Shown in pieces: positions 17,852-25,682 of a DNA stretch of 64,000 bases. The translations under genes and the position numbers were made by a program. This DNA is from Spirochaetales bacterium (lineage in GTDB: Bacteria; Spirochaetota; Spirochaetia; SZUA-6; JAFGRV01). Below the pieces are notes generated by a model. It was not told where the DNA came from. It did no database searches and saw nothing but the letters and a program-made list of their open reading frames with translations. The stretch spans positions 1-64,000 of the forward strand of contig JAFGHO010000069.1 of the NCBI GenBank assembly GCA_016930085.1. Reading direction: 5' to 3'. The first letter of the stretch is position 1; each line of letters starts with the position of its first letter.

Positions 17852-19324
17852 TCATCCTATCGGCCTGTCCGCAGCACCGATATAATCGATCAGGTTGACG
17901 AAAAGATTGATAAAAAGCGCCCCGGTGACGACAAGGGTTCCATAATGGGATATCAAAAAGGCATCCTGCATAATGCTTGCCCTTTTGTATTCGTCGGTAC
18001 CCGACGAAGCACGATAATCGCGTATATCCCCGTAATCATCCGCCAGACCTTTAAAAAACACCGGGAACGGAATGGAAACGAAGAAATATCCGAGGGCGGT
18101 ATAAAATTTATCCCTTTTTAATTCCTGCCGCCGCTCGCCGCTTATCTCGCTTTTGGTCAGCTCGACATTGATCGAAGCCTCTCCGCTTTCCCCGATATGA
18201 AATGAAATTTCGTCAAAATCGTCTTTTTTAATCACGATCCGCAACAGATGTAACGAACGTTCGACTGCAAGCGGGGTTATCCCACGCCATACCGAATTGA
18301 CATACACATTCGCCCCTTCGGGAATAGAATCGATAAATACGTTGCCCGACGCTATTCTGGTAAGCGATACTACGCATTCGCTCTCTTCGAAAGCAACAAG
18401 ATTTACCTCTTTTTTCTCCTCGAAATAATCCTGGTGCGTTACTCTGACTTCTGCTTTACCGGGCTTTAGATAATTGACTTCCGTTTTTCCTATTCCTGCA
18501 AACTCATCGTTCACATAAACGAAACCCGTCGGTGGATCGGGAATGACGACGAGACCGGCCCATTCCCTGCCCAAAATAAGGAGTGACAGCTCCCTTTTTA
18601 TATCGTCAAGGGCGGGATATACCTCTTCGGGTGAAAGGGTGATATCGTAATCAAAGACCTTTTCTTCCAGAAGCCGGTCAAAGGCCGAAATGGAAATAAA
18701 AAGATACCCGAAAATCTCTTCGACATGTCCATAAACAAGAAAATCAATACCGTGCGTTTTCGTATATTGTAATGCCGAATATGAAGGCGGATCGAGGAGA
18801 AGTCCCGCGCCTTCTCCCGATTTTATCTGAATGCGAAGCTCCTCGGGTATTGTAATCCCGGCCGGATCGGTCTCTTTTATTTCCCCGATTTTTTTGATGA
18901 TATCCCCGATTTTTTTCTCTGTTTCTTCCAATGCGGCCTTTTTTTTCGATTCCATGACGTTTTCGAACAGAATCGCGTCTTTTGTTTTTTGCAGATCGAT
19001 GAGTTGCCTGTTGAGTGTGCGGATTCGGTCGAGGAGAATATTTTTTTGATACGCCTTTTCCTGCAGGACACTGACAACATGCTTTTCGAGTGACTCGAGG
19101 TCTTCTTTGAGGAGCATCGGGATGCTTTGTTTAAGATGAATATTTTCCGGTGAGAGATCGAGATCGGAGAACATACAAAAACCAACGGTATAGCCGGTAT
19201 TCTCCGGCAGATACAATTCTGAATTTTCGAGTGAGGTTTCTCCCTGCAAAAGAAAGGCGGCGTTTATAAAAACAAACAGAGAGGTCGCAATCGTCGTCCG
19301 TTTACACAACATCGGTATTAGCAT
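17852..19324 (-). CDS. exported PEGA-domain protein
   Basis: A 490-residue envelope protein of unknown function. A signal peptide (MLIPMLCKRTTIATSLFVFINAAFLLQGE) is followed by a domain with a Lys/Glu-rich coiled coil (about 75-150). Then come two PEGA domains (about 270-325, WAGLVVIPDPPTGFVYVNDE, and 335-395, GNVFIDSIPEGANVYVNS). Two hydrophobic segments lie near the C-terminus (about 410-430 and 460-485). PEGA domains are common in bacterial surface and cell-envelope proteins. ATG 19324 is chosen; a TTG at 19348 also opens the frame but has no ribosome site. The gene is between prfB (71-base gap) and ftsY (10-base gap). Confidence 0.6.
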   Translation of the reverse strand: MLIPMLCKRTTIATSLFVFINAAFLLQGETSLENSELYLPENTGYTVGFCMFSDLDLSPENIHLKQSIPMLLKEDLESLEKHVVSVLQEKAYQKNILLDRIRTLNRQLIDLQKTKDAILFENVMESKKKAALEETEKKIGDIIKKIGEIKETDPAGITIPEELRIQIKSGEGAGLLLDPPSYSALQYTKTHGIDFLVYGHVEEIFGYLFISISAFDRLLEEKVFDYDITLSPEEVYPALDDIKRELSLLILGREWAGLVVIPDPPTGFVYVNDEFAGIGKTEVNYLKPGKAEVRVTHQDYFEEKKEVNLVAFEESECVVSLTRIASGNVFIDSIPEGANVYVNSVWRGITPLAVERSLHLLRIVIKKDDFDEISFHIGESGEASINVELTKSEISGERRQELKRDKFYTALGYFFVSIPFPVFFKGLADDYGDIRDYRASSGTDEYKRASIMQDAFLISHYGTLVVTGALFINLFVNLIDYIGAADRPIG

Positions 19325-19395
19325 AATATATAACCCCGATTTCTTCAACTGTGAATTGCCGCCTGAAAAGAAAAAAACCGGTCACGCCCCACGGC

Positions 19396-20503
19396 CTACA
19401 CCTTCTGCCCGCTGACCATAAATTTGAGATATTCCTCGATAAAATCGTCAATCTCCCCATCCATCACCGCCTGTATGTTTCCTGTTTCATGCTTCGTGCG
19501 GTGATCCTTGACAAGGGTATAGGGTTGAAAAACATACGAACGTATCTGATTTCCCCAGGCAATATCCTTTTTTTGTTGTTCCTTCTCGGCCCTTTCTTTT
19601 TCCCTTTCTTCCATATAATGTTCGTAAAGCCTCGATTTCAGTACCTTTAACGCCATCGATTTGTTCTTGTGCTGGCTTCTCTCGTTCTGGCACTGGGCGA
19701 CGATTCCCGTCGGGATATGGGTGATCCGGACGGCTGAATCGGTCTTGTTGACGTGCTGTCCTCCCGCACCGGCAGCACGATAGGTATCGATTCTGAGGTC
19801 TTCCGCCCGTATATCGACCTCGATATCATCATCGATGACGGGGGTGGTGAAGACGGACGCGAATGAGGTGTGGCGCCGTTTATTCGAATCAAAGGGGGAA
19901 ATCCTTACAAGACGGTGAATGCCGGTTTCGGTTTTAAGATATCCATGGGCGTATTCGCCGCTTACCTCGAGGAGGACACTCTTAATTCCGCCTTCCGCTT
20001 CCAGTATATCGATAATCTCCGTTTTATAGCCGTGGCGTTCGGCCCACCGGATATACATCCGAAAAAGCATACTCACCCAGTCACACGCTTCGGTACCGCC
20101 GGCACCCGAATGAATCGTGAGAAAGGTCGATGCATCGTCATGTTTATCGCTCAAGAATTCGAAAATACGGGCGGATTTATATTCTTTGTCGATACGATTG
20201 AGCGCATGGCTTATCTCCTTTTCCAGCGACTCGTCCTGTTCGTCGCAGGCAAGTTCATACAATTCCCTGAGTGACTGGAATTCGTTTCTCACACTCTCCC
20301 AACGCTGAAGCCTGGTTTTTTTCTTTTTGAGTTTTGACAGTATCACTTCCGCCCGTTCCCGGTCCTGCCATAGATCCGGATTGGTCGTTTCCTCTTCGAG
20401 TTTTTTGACTTCTTCTCTCAACTCATCGAAGTCAAAGATACCTCCAGGCTTCCTCGATATCGTGGTGAAGGCTATCTATTTTCTGTTGCAGTTCGGAAAG
20501 CAT
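19396..20503 (-). CDS. prfB: peptide chain release factor 2 with programmed +1 frameshift
   Basis: RF2 terminates translation at UGA and UAA. The gene is split: codons 1-23 run from ATG 20503 to CTT at 20437-20435, followed in frame by TGA (20434-20432). Reading resumes one base forward at GAC (20433-20431) and continues to 19396, for 368 residues in total. The class signatures are present: GGQ in GAGGQHVNKTDSAVR, and the RF2-type SPF tripeptide in RISPFDSNKR. An AAGGAGG ribosome site precedes the ATG. It heads the operon continuing with the PEGA protein, ftsY and the lol genes. An annotation without the shift would start too late, at the TTG at 20421. Confidence 0.95.
20431..20445 (-). promoter_or_regulatory. 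prfB +1 frameshift signal
   Basis: On the minus strand the sequence GGAGG-TAT-CTT-TGA-C matches the classical RF2 autoregulation site. A Shine-Dalgarno-like GGAGG (20445-20441) lies three bases ahead of the slippery codon CTT, next to a poorly terminating TGA-C. Low RF2 promotes slipping from CUU to UUU and synthesis of more RF2. Confidence 0.95.
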
Positions 20504-20702
20504 TCTTTTCCTCCTTAAAATTAATGGTCATCCTTACGACGAAGACACCCTATCCTAAAATCCCGATATAGTAAAAATAATAAAAATCATCCCTTTAAGG
20601 TATGATACCGGGCATACCCGTTCCGGACGATACAAGACGACCCTTTGCGGATGTAACATTCAATGCACGGTTCGACCGATACGTTAAGCTTCGTCATCCG
20701 GT

Positions 20703-20975
20703 CTATACCACGATTCTCATCTTGCGCCATTTTTTTCTTTCAAGGGCGGAAATGACAAGGGTATCTTCAAAAGGGTATTGATATATACGGATAATATCAT
20801 ACGAATCCGTTTCAGAATCAATATCTTTCTTGAGTCTCGCCAGATGAGATTCCGGAATCGTCGTTGATTCAAAAAGGCCTTCCATCACCTGTTTGAATCC
20901 ATATTGTATGAGCAGATCGGAAACATGATCTCTATGATCTTCGTTTGAAAAATCACAGGAAACTGCTACAAACAT
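20703..20975 (-). CDS. orphan Cas2-like small protein
   Basis: A 90-residue protein with the Cas2 ferredoxin-like pattern: first strand MFVAVSCD ending at D8 (the position of the Cas2 metal-binding Asp), helix with HRDHVSDLLIQYGF, GLFEST where Cas2 has (S/V)VFE, a helix ESHLARLKKDI, and DSYDIIRIYQYP matching the D-S-x-R-I-Y strand. No Cas1, effector or CRISPR repeats are present in the window. It may be a stand-alone Cas2/VapD-type nuclease or a non-catalytic relative. No Shine-Dalgarno is visible; a promoter -10 lies six bases before the ATG, so the mRNA may be leaderless. The downstream gap to prfB (20504-20702) contains no gene. Confidence 0.6.
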   Translation of the reverse strand: MFVAVSCDFSNEDHRDHVSDLLIQYGFKQVMEGLFESTTIPESHLARLKKDIDSETDSYDIIRIYQYPFEDTLVISALERKKWRKMRIVV

Positions 20976-20981
20976 GGATGG

Positions 20982-21010
20982 AGTTTACATCATTACAATC
21001 ATTAAATCAA
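20982..21010 (-). promoter_or_regulatory. promoter of the Cas2-like gene
   Basis: On the minus strand TTGATT (21010-21005) is followed after 17 bp by TAAACT (20987-20982). The -10 box ends six bases before the ATG at 20975, so transcription should begin at the start codon itself. Confidence 0.45.
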
Positions 21011-21043
21011 TCTGCTGGATTTTTTTTTCACGCCTCCCGATTG

Positions 21044-21072
21044 TAGCCATAGACACCGGAAAATGTTATAAT
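21044..21072 (+). promoter_or_regulatory. sigma-70-type promoter
   Basis: TAGCCA (21044-21049) and a perfect TATAAT (21067-21072) at 17 bp. It drives the exported Fn3-like gene with a leader of about 100 bases and is divergent from the Cas2-like promoter. Confidence 0.55.
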
Positions 21073-21178
21073 AATATTGATGGATAAAAAGGCCGATTCT
21101 CATAGTATGGCAGGATATCACGGCGGCAATCGGGATACCGGGAATGAGAAAACATGCCGCGATATGAGGAGTATTACC

Positions 21179-22405
21179 GTGAAAAGGACGTTTGTGCCCG
21201 TTATCGTGGTTTTTTTCATGGCGGCTGTCAATATAGCCGGTCAGAATTACGGGCCTGATGAGTTTTCTCCATTTGTGTCCCGTCTCACAGCGACCGTTTC
21301 GGATATAGCGATCGTACTCATGTGGAAAAATCCCAAAGATATCGATGGTACCATTCTCGTGTACCGGTACACGGAAAAAATAAATGACGAAAATATCGCC
21401 GATGCCGATGTAATTGCCTCCCTGGAAATAGACAGGGAATCCTATGTGGATTATCCCGATAATACCGATGAATACTATTACGCGGTCCTGATCAAAGATA
21501 AAACCGGGGAGATTCACAGCCTCTTCATTCCTTTCAGGAATATCACCATCGAGGGGGTTTTTATAAAAGAAAGCAAGACGGAGATCGAACGCACGGGAGA
21601 GATAACGGAACTCAAGGCGGTGGTAAAAGACAATACAATTGTCGTAACGTTTAAAACGACAAAAAAAGACGGCACGTATCTTCTTTACCGCAATACGTCT
21701 CCCATCCTTATATCGGACAACCTTATCCAGTCGATCACCCCGATTGCCCTTGAAGGCAAAACCACCTATACGGATTATCCAATCGCGGGCATCGATTACT
21801 TTTACGCCGTTTTAGATGCCGCGCTTGTTAAAATCGGTAAAATCGAACTCGAACCGGGTAAAAACACCCTTGCCAAGCCTGTTACCATCCCCATCGGCGG
21901 CAAGGAAGAAAAATCGTCGTCGACGGCCGGACGGCCGATCCCCCTCCCCTATATCTCGATTCTCTCCGATGTCGAAGACGGGAAAAAACTCGTTCCGTCC
22001 GTTTCCTCCTATCTGCCCGAAGAAAAGAAACTGAGCAAAGAGACGGAGAAAGCGGTCGACAACCTGAGCCGCGGATTGACATTTCCTTCCACACCGAAAA
22101 TCAAAATGCAGATTCTCGAAATCGATACCGCGGCAACCGAAGGGGAGGCGACCACACTCCAGCATATCGTCAATGGCTTGTTCGCAAAGAAAAAATTCGA
22201 TATCGCCGAGGAAAAATTGAAAGATTTCCTGAGAGTAAAGCATTCAGACGAACTCCAGGCCCGAGCCTCCTTTTATTGCGGCCAGATATACTATTTCACC
22301 GAACGATATGAAGAGGCCTTCTTTGCCTTTCTCATGACCCAGGATGCCTACTATTATGAAGTCCAGCCATGGCTGGACGCCTGTTTCGAAAAACTCATGG
22401 AATAA
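21179..22405 (+). CDS. exported protein with Fn3-like domains
   Basis: A 408-residue envelope protein of unknown function. It starts at a GTG with GAGGAG seven bases upstream, giving a signal peptide (VKRTFVPVIVVFFMAAVNIAGQ). Upstream in-frame ATGs at 21077 and 21164 lack a good site. Two fibronectin-III-like units follow: ATVSDIAIVLMWKNP...YVDYPDNTDEYYYAVLIKD and VVKDNTIVVTFKTTKKD...YTDYPIAGIDYFYAVLD. The C-terminal ~80 residues look like two TPR helix pairs (KKKFDIAEEKLKDFL, ARASFYCGQIYYFTERYEEAFFAF). A role in periplasmic or surface protein interaction is inferred only from these folds. The next gene starts 10 bases after its stop. Confidence 0.6.
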   Translation: MKRTFVPVIVVFFMAAVNIAGQNYGPDEFSPFVSRLTATVSDIAIVLMWKNPKDIDGTILVYRYTEKINDENIADADVIASLEIDRESYVDYPDNTDEYYYAVLIKDKTGEIHSLFIPFRNITIEGVFIKESKTEIERTGEITELKAVVKDNTIVVTFKTTKKDGTYLLYRNTSPILISDNLIQSITPIALEGKTTYTDYPIAGIDYFYAVLDAALVKIGKIELEPGKNTLAKPVTIPIGGKEEKSSSTAGRPIPLPYISILSDVEDGKKLVPSVSSYLPEEKKLSKETEKAVDNLSRGLTFPSTPKIKMQILEIDTAATEGEATTLQHIVNGLFAKKKFDIAEEKLKDFLRVKHSDELQARASFYCGQIYYFTERYEEAFFAFLMTQDAYYYEVQPWLDACFEKLME

Positions 22406-22415
22406 GGGGGAAGAT

Positions 22416-22787
22416 ATGGCTTTCACATCGGAACCGGAGTCGCTTTCCTGTATTAATTGTCCTTCCGAAAAAATGGAGAAAGTGCAGTGTGAAAAAACAA
22501 TCACGATCGACCGGTGCCCCCGGTGCGGCGGCATATGGCTCGATAAGGGAGAACTTATCGATCTCTTCACAGTAAGTGATTTCTATATCAAACATCTCGA
22601 TACATCGGAACAAAAAACCGTCGAAATGAAAGAAGGGAACAGGCAATGCCCCCGCTGCCGTATCGCATTGCAGCACATGAAAAACAACAAAGCCCCGGAG
22701 GTCAACATCGACCGCTGTCCGACCTGCAAAGGCGTCTGGCTCGACCGGGGTGAACTCACTAAACTCGCAAAACTTTACGCGCGGTGA
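22416..22787 (+). CDS. double zinc-ribbon (TFIIB-type) protein
   Basis: A 123-residue cytoplasmic protein with two copies of the zf-TFIIB module found in many small bacterial proteins. Copy one is C-x2-C (CINC) ... CPRCGGIWLDKGELIDL; copy two is CPRC ... CPTCKGVWLDRGELTKL. Each has two CxxC pairs for one zinc ion and the conserved W-L-D-x-G-E-L tail. The function of the family is not established. The ATG at 22416 has GGGGAAG six bases upstream. It is in tandem with the Fn3-like gene and converges on the polysaccharide export gene. Confidence 0.75.
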   Translation: MAFTSEPESLSCINCPSEKMEKVQCEKTITIDRCPRCGGIWLDKGELIDLFTVSDFYIKHLDTSEQKTVEMKEGNRQCPRCRIALQHMKNNKAPEVNIDRCPTCKGVWLDRGELTKLAKLYAR

Positions 22788-22843
22788 TTTCTGCGTTTTT
22801 TTCACTTGATATTTTATTCTGGCAAAGCACCTGAATCCCGCAC

Positions 22844-24340
22844 CTATTTCGAAATCTGCACGATGCTGAAGACCAGGGCCGTTACCGACACGGCCGCGCT
22901 GATAAAGACCGCCCACTGGTTGATATGATAGAGGGGATTGTTGTACTCGACAAAAATTCTGTCTTCCGGCCGGATCACCCTGTCCGACGGCTGTTTCACA
23001 TTGTCGGCATCCGCGATACGGACCGTGTTATTGAGGTTTTTCGCCGGGTCGCTGCCCCCGGCCATCTCGATGTAATAGCGGTAGTCCCTGTCCGGCACAT
23101 ACGGATACCTGCCGGGAAGAAAAACCGCCCCGCTTACCGTCACAAAAAATTGCTTGAACGGGATGATTATCCTGTCAAAAGGATTGAGTTCAATATCCTC
23201 ATCGGGGGAATCCGTATAAAGAAGGGCCTCAAGATTCACGGGAATCGGTTTTTCCTCGCTTTCCCTGATAATATAGGCGCTTTTCAGGTCTGCGGAGAAA
23301 ACAAGACGGTCGGCAATCCTGCTGACGGCGGTGGAAAGACGTTCACCGGGTGCGAACCGGTGGATATATTTGCCGGTAGGGAATGCCTGCGATGCCCCGT
23401 CCGCTTCCCCCTTTTCCGGCAGCATCAGGGCCCCCTCAAAATAAGCGACATGAAGCATTTCCTTCCTTGCCGGCACAAACACATCGTCCATATCCTCAAT
23501 CGTCACCTCTGTCGTTGATATATCGGACCCGTTATAATACAACGTGCGCGCTCCCCCGCCCGTTTGGGTGTTATAGCGGGTGATACGTATCGCTTCAGGG
23601 CCGGCCTGCCCGGTATATCCGTCCGCATAAAAACCGATCAGTTCCCGTAGCCCTTCGCCCGGCAGCGGCTGATAGGTACCCGGCCGCCTTACTTCACCAT
23701 GAACGGTAACCCGCCGCCCGGCCTTTTTTACGATAACGGTATCGCCGGGTCTCAGAAACGGATTCTGTTCCACCTTACCGGCCCTGACTGCGCCGAACAG
23801 ATCATATTCCCTGTTCGTACCGTCTTTTGAAATGACGGCCACATTTCTGAATGACGCATAGGGGGTAGTCTTTCCCTGCAATATATCCGAAAGCCTCGAC
23901 AGCCCCCAGCAGCCGACAAAATCGTCCTTTTCCACTTCACCCTGTAAAAATACCTGAAACATACCCGTTGACTGAAGAATAAGCTGGGGACCGCTTCCCG
24001 GATACGCATGTTGAATTATCTCTTCGATTTTCTTCTGCAGCCTGGTATAGGTAAGATTTTCCGCATTTATTTTCCCGAAAAGCGTCAGATTTACCGAATA
24101 ATCCCCCGACACGATCATCTCCAGCGACCGCAATCCCTGTGAATCCATATAGACAAGCTGATACACATCCCCCGGTGTCACCGGATATGCCGCCGTCGAG
24201 ACGGCAAGCAGTACCTTTGCATCCGGCGCATCCGTAAAAGCCCGAAAATCCGAATTAAAATCAGGGATATCATTTTCTTCGGCATGGAGCCCCTGTGTCG
24301 ATAAAAGAAAGAGCAGCCATACGGCTAGTTTTTTCCCCAT
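22844..24340 (-). CDS. polysaccharide export protein with SLBB domains
   Basis: A 498-residue exported protein of the Wza/OtnA type. A signal peptide (MGKKLAVWLLFLLSTQGLHAEEN) precedes a poly_export domain (VTPGDVYQLVY...ENLTYTRLQKKIEEII) and several SLBB-like units (VFLQGEVEKDDFVG; VTVHGEVRRPGTYQPL; VTVSGAVFLPGRYPYV). Two features differ from Wza: no Cys follows the signal peptide, so it is probably not lipidated, and the C-terminus is a hydrophobic helix (QWAVFISAAVSVTALVFSIVQ) rather than an amphipathic one. It lies two bases after the Wzz-like gene and probably forms the periplasmic/outer-membrane conduit for the exported polymer. Confidence 0.82.
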   Translation of the reverse strand: MGKKLAVWLLFLLSTQGLHAEENDIPDFNSDFRAFTDAPDAKVLLAVSTAAYPVTPGDVYQLVYMDSQGLRSLEMIVSGDYSVNLTLFGKINAENLTYTRLQKKIEEIIQHAYPGSGPQLILQSTGMFQVFLQGEVEKDDFVGCWGLSRLSDILQGKTTPYASFRNVAVISKDGTNREYDLFGAVRAGKVEQNPFLRPGDTVIVKKAGRRVTVHGEVRRPGTYQPLPGEGLRELIGFYADGYTGQAGPEAIRITRYNTQTGGGARTLYYNGSDISTTEVTIEDMDDVFVPARKEMLHVAYFEGALMLPEKGEADGASQAFPTGKYIHRFAPGERLSTAVSRIADRLVFSADLKSAYIIRESEEKPIPVNLEALLYTDSPDEDIELNPFDRIIIPFKQFFVTVSGAVFLPGRYPYVPDRDYRYYIEMAGGSDPAKNLNNTVRIADADNVKQPSDRVIRPEDRIFVEYNNPLYHINQWAVFISAAVSVTALVFSIVQISK

Positions 24341-24342
24341 GG

Positions 24343-25548
24343 TTATTGCCCCTTTATCCGTTTCAGTCTATCCGGATCATTCCGGATCATTTGAATCGTA
24401 TTGACAATAAAAGCGGTGAAAATACTCAGGACGCAGCCGATGACAGTAATTGTGATGAAAAGTGTTTTTCTGTGGGGACCTATTTCCATATCGGGGACAT
24501 CGGCGGTTTCCAGCACCTGAAACATGGGCACGCCCTCCATCGAAAGCTTGATTACCTCATACTGTTGAACCAGAATTTCATATATTTTTTCCTGGACGGA
24601 AAGATCCCGTTCCAGGTGGTAGAAGCTTTGCGCGATATCGGGAAGATCTTTCTGGGAAGGAATGACATCCATATACTCGGAAAAACCCGACTCCATTTCC
24701 CCGATAAGTCCAAGCAGATTATCGCGCTCCGCTTTCAGCCGCTTTATGACCGGGTCCTCGATCCGGGAAAAATCCGAATATGTCTTGATCTCCATCTCTT
24801 TCAGGATAAGCTGGCTTCGGAAGCCCGCCATCATCGTCACCTGCTCCATCGCCAGGCTGTCGATATCCAGAACCCCGTATTTTTTCTGAAACTCCTGGAT
24901 CTGGCTTTCCAGGACCTCGATCTCCGCCTTGACTTCCGTTATTTTTGTTTCGAGAAGCTGTTTCTGCATGATGATCCTGTTCCCGCCGATGGAAAGAAAT
25001 CGTTTGTCGAGTAATTCGACAAACCTGTTCACCACTCTGGTCGCGAATTCCGGATCGTAATCCGTATAACCGATGGTAACAAGCATCGTTTCCTCATCAT
25101 AGTCGACGGAAAGGTACTTCAGGATTTTATTTCGCGTATCCCCTTTTTTATACCGGACGACATTGTATCGTTCCGCCATTTGAAACTCTTCCGCGACGAT
25201 ATCGATTATCGAATTGCTGTGAAGGAGAACTTCCGCCAGTTTTCCATAGCTGAAGCTGCTTGCCCCGCCGCCCACGATTGAACTTTGGCCGGGAAAAGGC
25301 AACGACGAAAGAAGCGAACTGATAATATCTCCCGAAGTCCGTTCGTTCACGAGAATAACGGCGACCGGCCGGTACATATCGGGAAGAATACTGATCCGGG
25401 AAGGAAGAATCGACGTCACGAACAGAAAAAACAGCCCGACTCCGGCGATAATACCGGTCATCACCAGGATGAGCATTCTGTATTTATAAAAAACACCCAT
25501 AAATCGAAGCAGATCAAACTCTTCGTCACGTCGAGGTTGTGACTTCAT
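24343..25548 (-). CDS. Wzz-like polysaccharide co-polymerase
   Basis: A 401-residue chain-length determinant. It has an N-terminal helix (about 28-48, MLILVMTGIIAGVGLFFLF), a large periplasmic alpha-beta region with coiled coils (about 190-320), and a C-terminal helix (about 365-388) after a Pro/Gly-rich turn. It ends with a short basic tail and lacks a fused tyrosine kinase; no separate kinase gene is nearby. It regulates polymer length and partners the SLBB protein, which starts two bases downstream. There is no Shine-Dalgarno; a promoter lies nine bases before the ATG. Confidence 0.82.
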   Translation of the reverse strand: MKSQPRRDEEFDLLRFMGVFYKYRMLILVMTGIIAGVGLFFLFVTSILPSRISILPDMYRPVAVILVNERTSGDIISSLLSSLPFPGQSSIVGGGASSFSYGKLAEVLLHSNSIIDIVAEEFQMAERYNVVRYKKGDTRNKILKYLSVDYDEETMLVTIGYTDYDPEFATRVVNRFVELLDKRFLSIGGNRIIMQKQLLETKITEVKAEIEVLESQIQEFQKKYGVLDIDSLAMEQVTMMAGFRSQLILKEMEIKTYSDFSRIEDPVIKRLKAERDNLLGLIGEMESGFSEYMDVIPSQKDLPDIAQSFYHLERDLSVQEKIYEILVQQYEVIKLSMEGVPMFQVLETADVPDMEIGPHRKTLFITITVIGCVLSIFTAFIVNTIQMIRNDPDRLKRIKGQ

Positions 25549-25557
25549 ATTTCTTTA

Positions 25558-25586
25558 AAGATATAAGAAAAAGACTTCTTTGTAAA
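25558..25586 (-). promoter_or_regulatory. promoter of the wzz-export operon
   Basis: On the minus strand TTTACA (25586-25581) and TATCTT (25563-25558) are 17 bp apart. Only nine bases separate the -10 from the ATG at 25548, predicting a leader of about three bases. Confidence 0.5.
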
Positions 25587-25682
25587 GAGGGTGAATAAAA
25601 AGGAATCATGACAGTATAGCAGTTTGTTATTCGAAAAAAACAGGAAACGAAAGTATCTTCCAGTCCGGTATTCGTCCCGAGG

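Noticed and set aside
20703-20975. A CRISPR locus around the Cas2-like gene
   Set aside because: No Cas1, no effector and no regularly spaced repeats occur within the window; the gene is reported only as an orphan.
25534-25545. Another copy of the AACCTC-type repeat near the wzz start
   Set aside because: CACAACCTCG here is simply the coding sequence for Ser-Gln-Pro-Arg at the start of the Wzz-like protein, with no palindrome around it.
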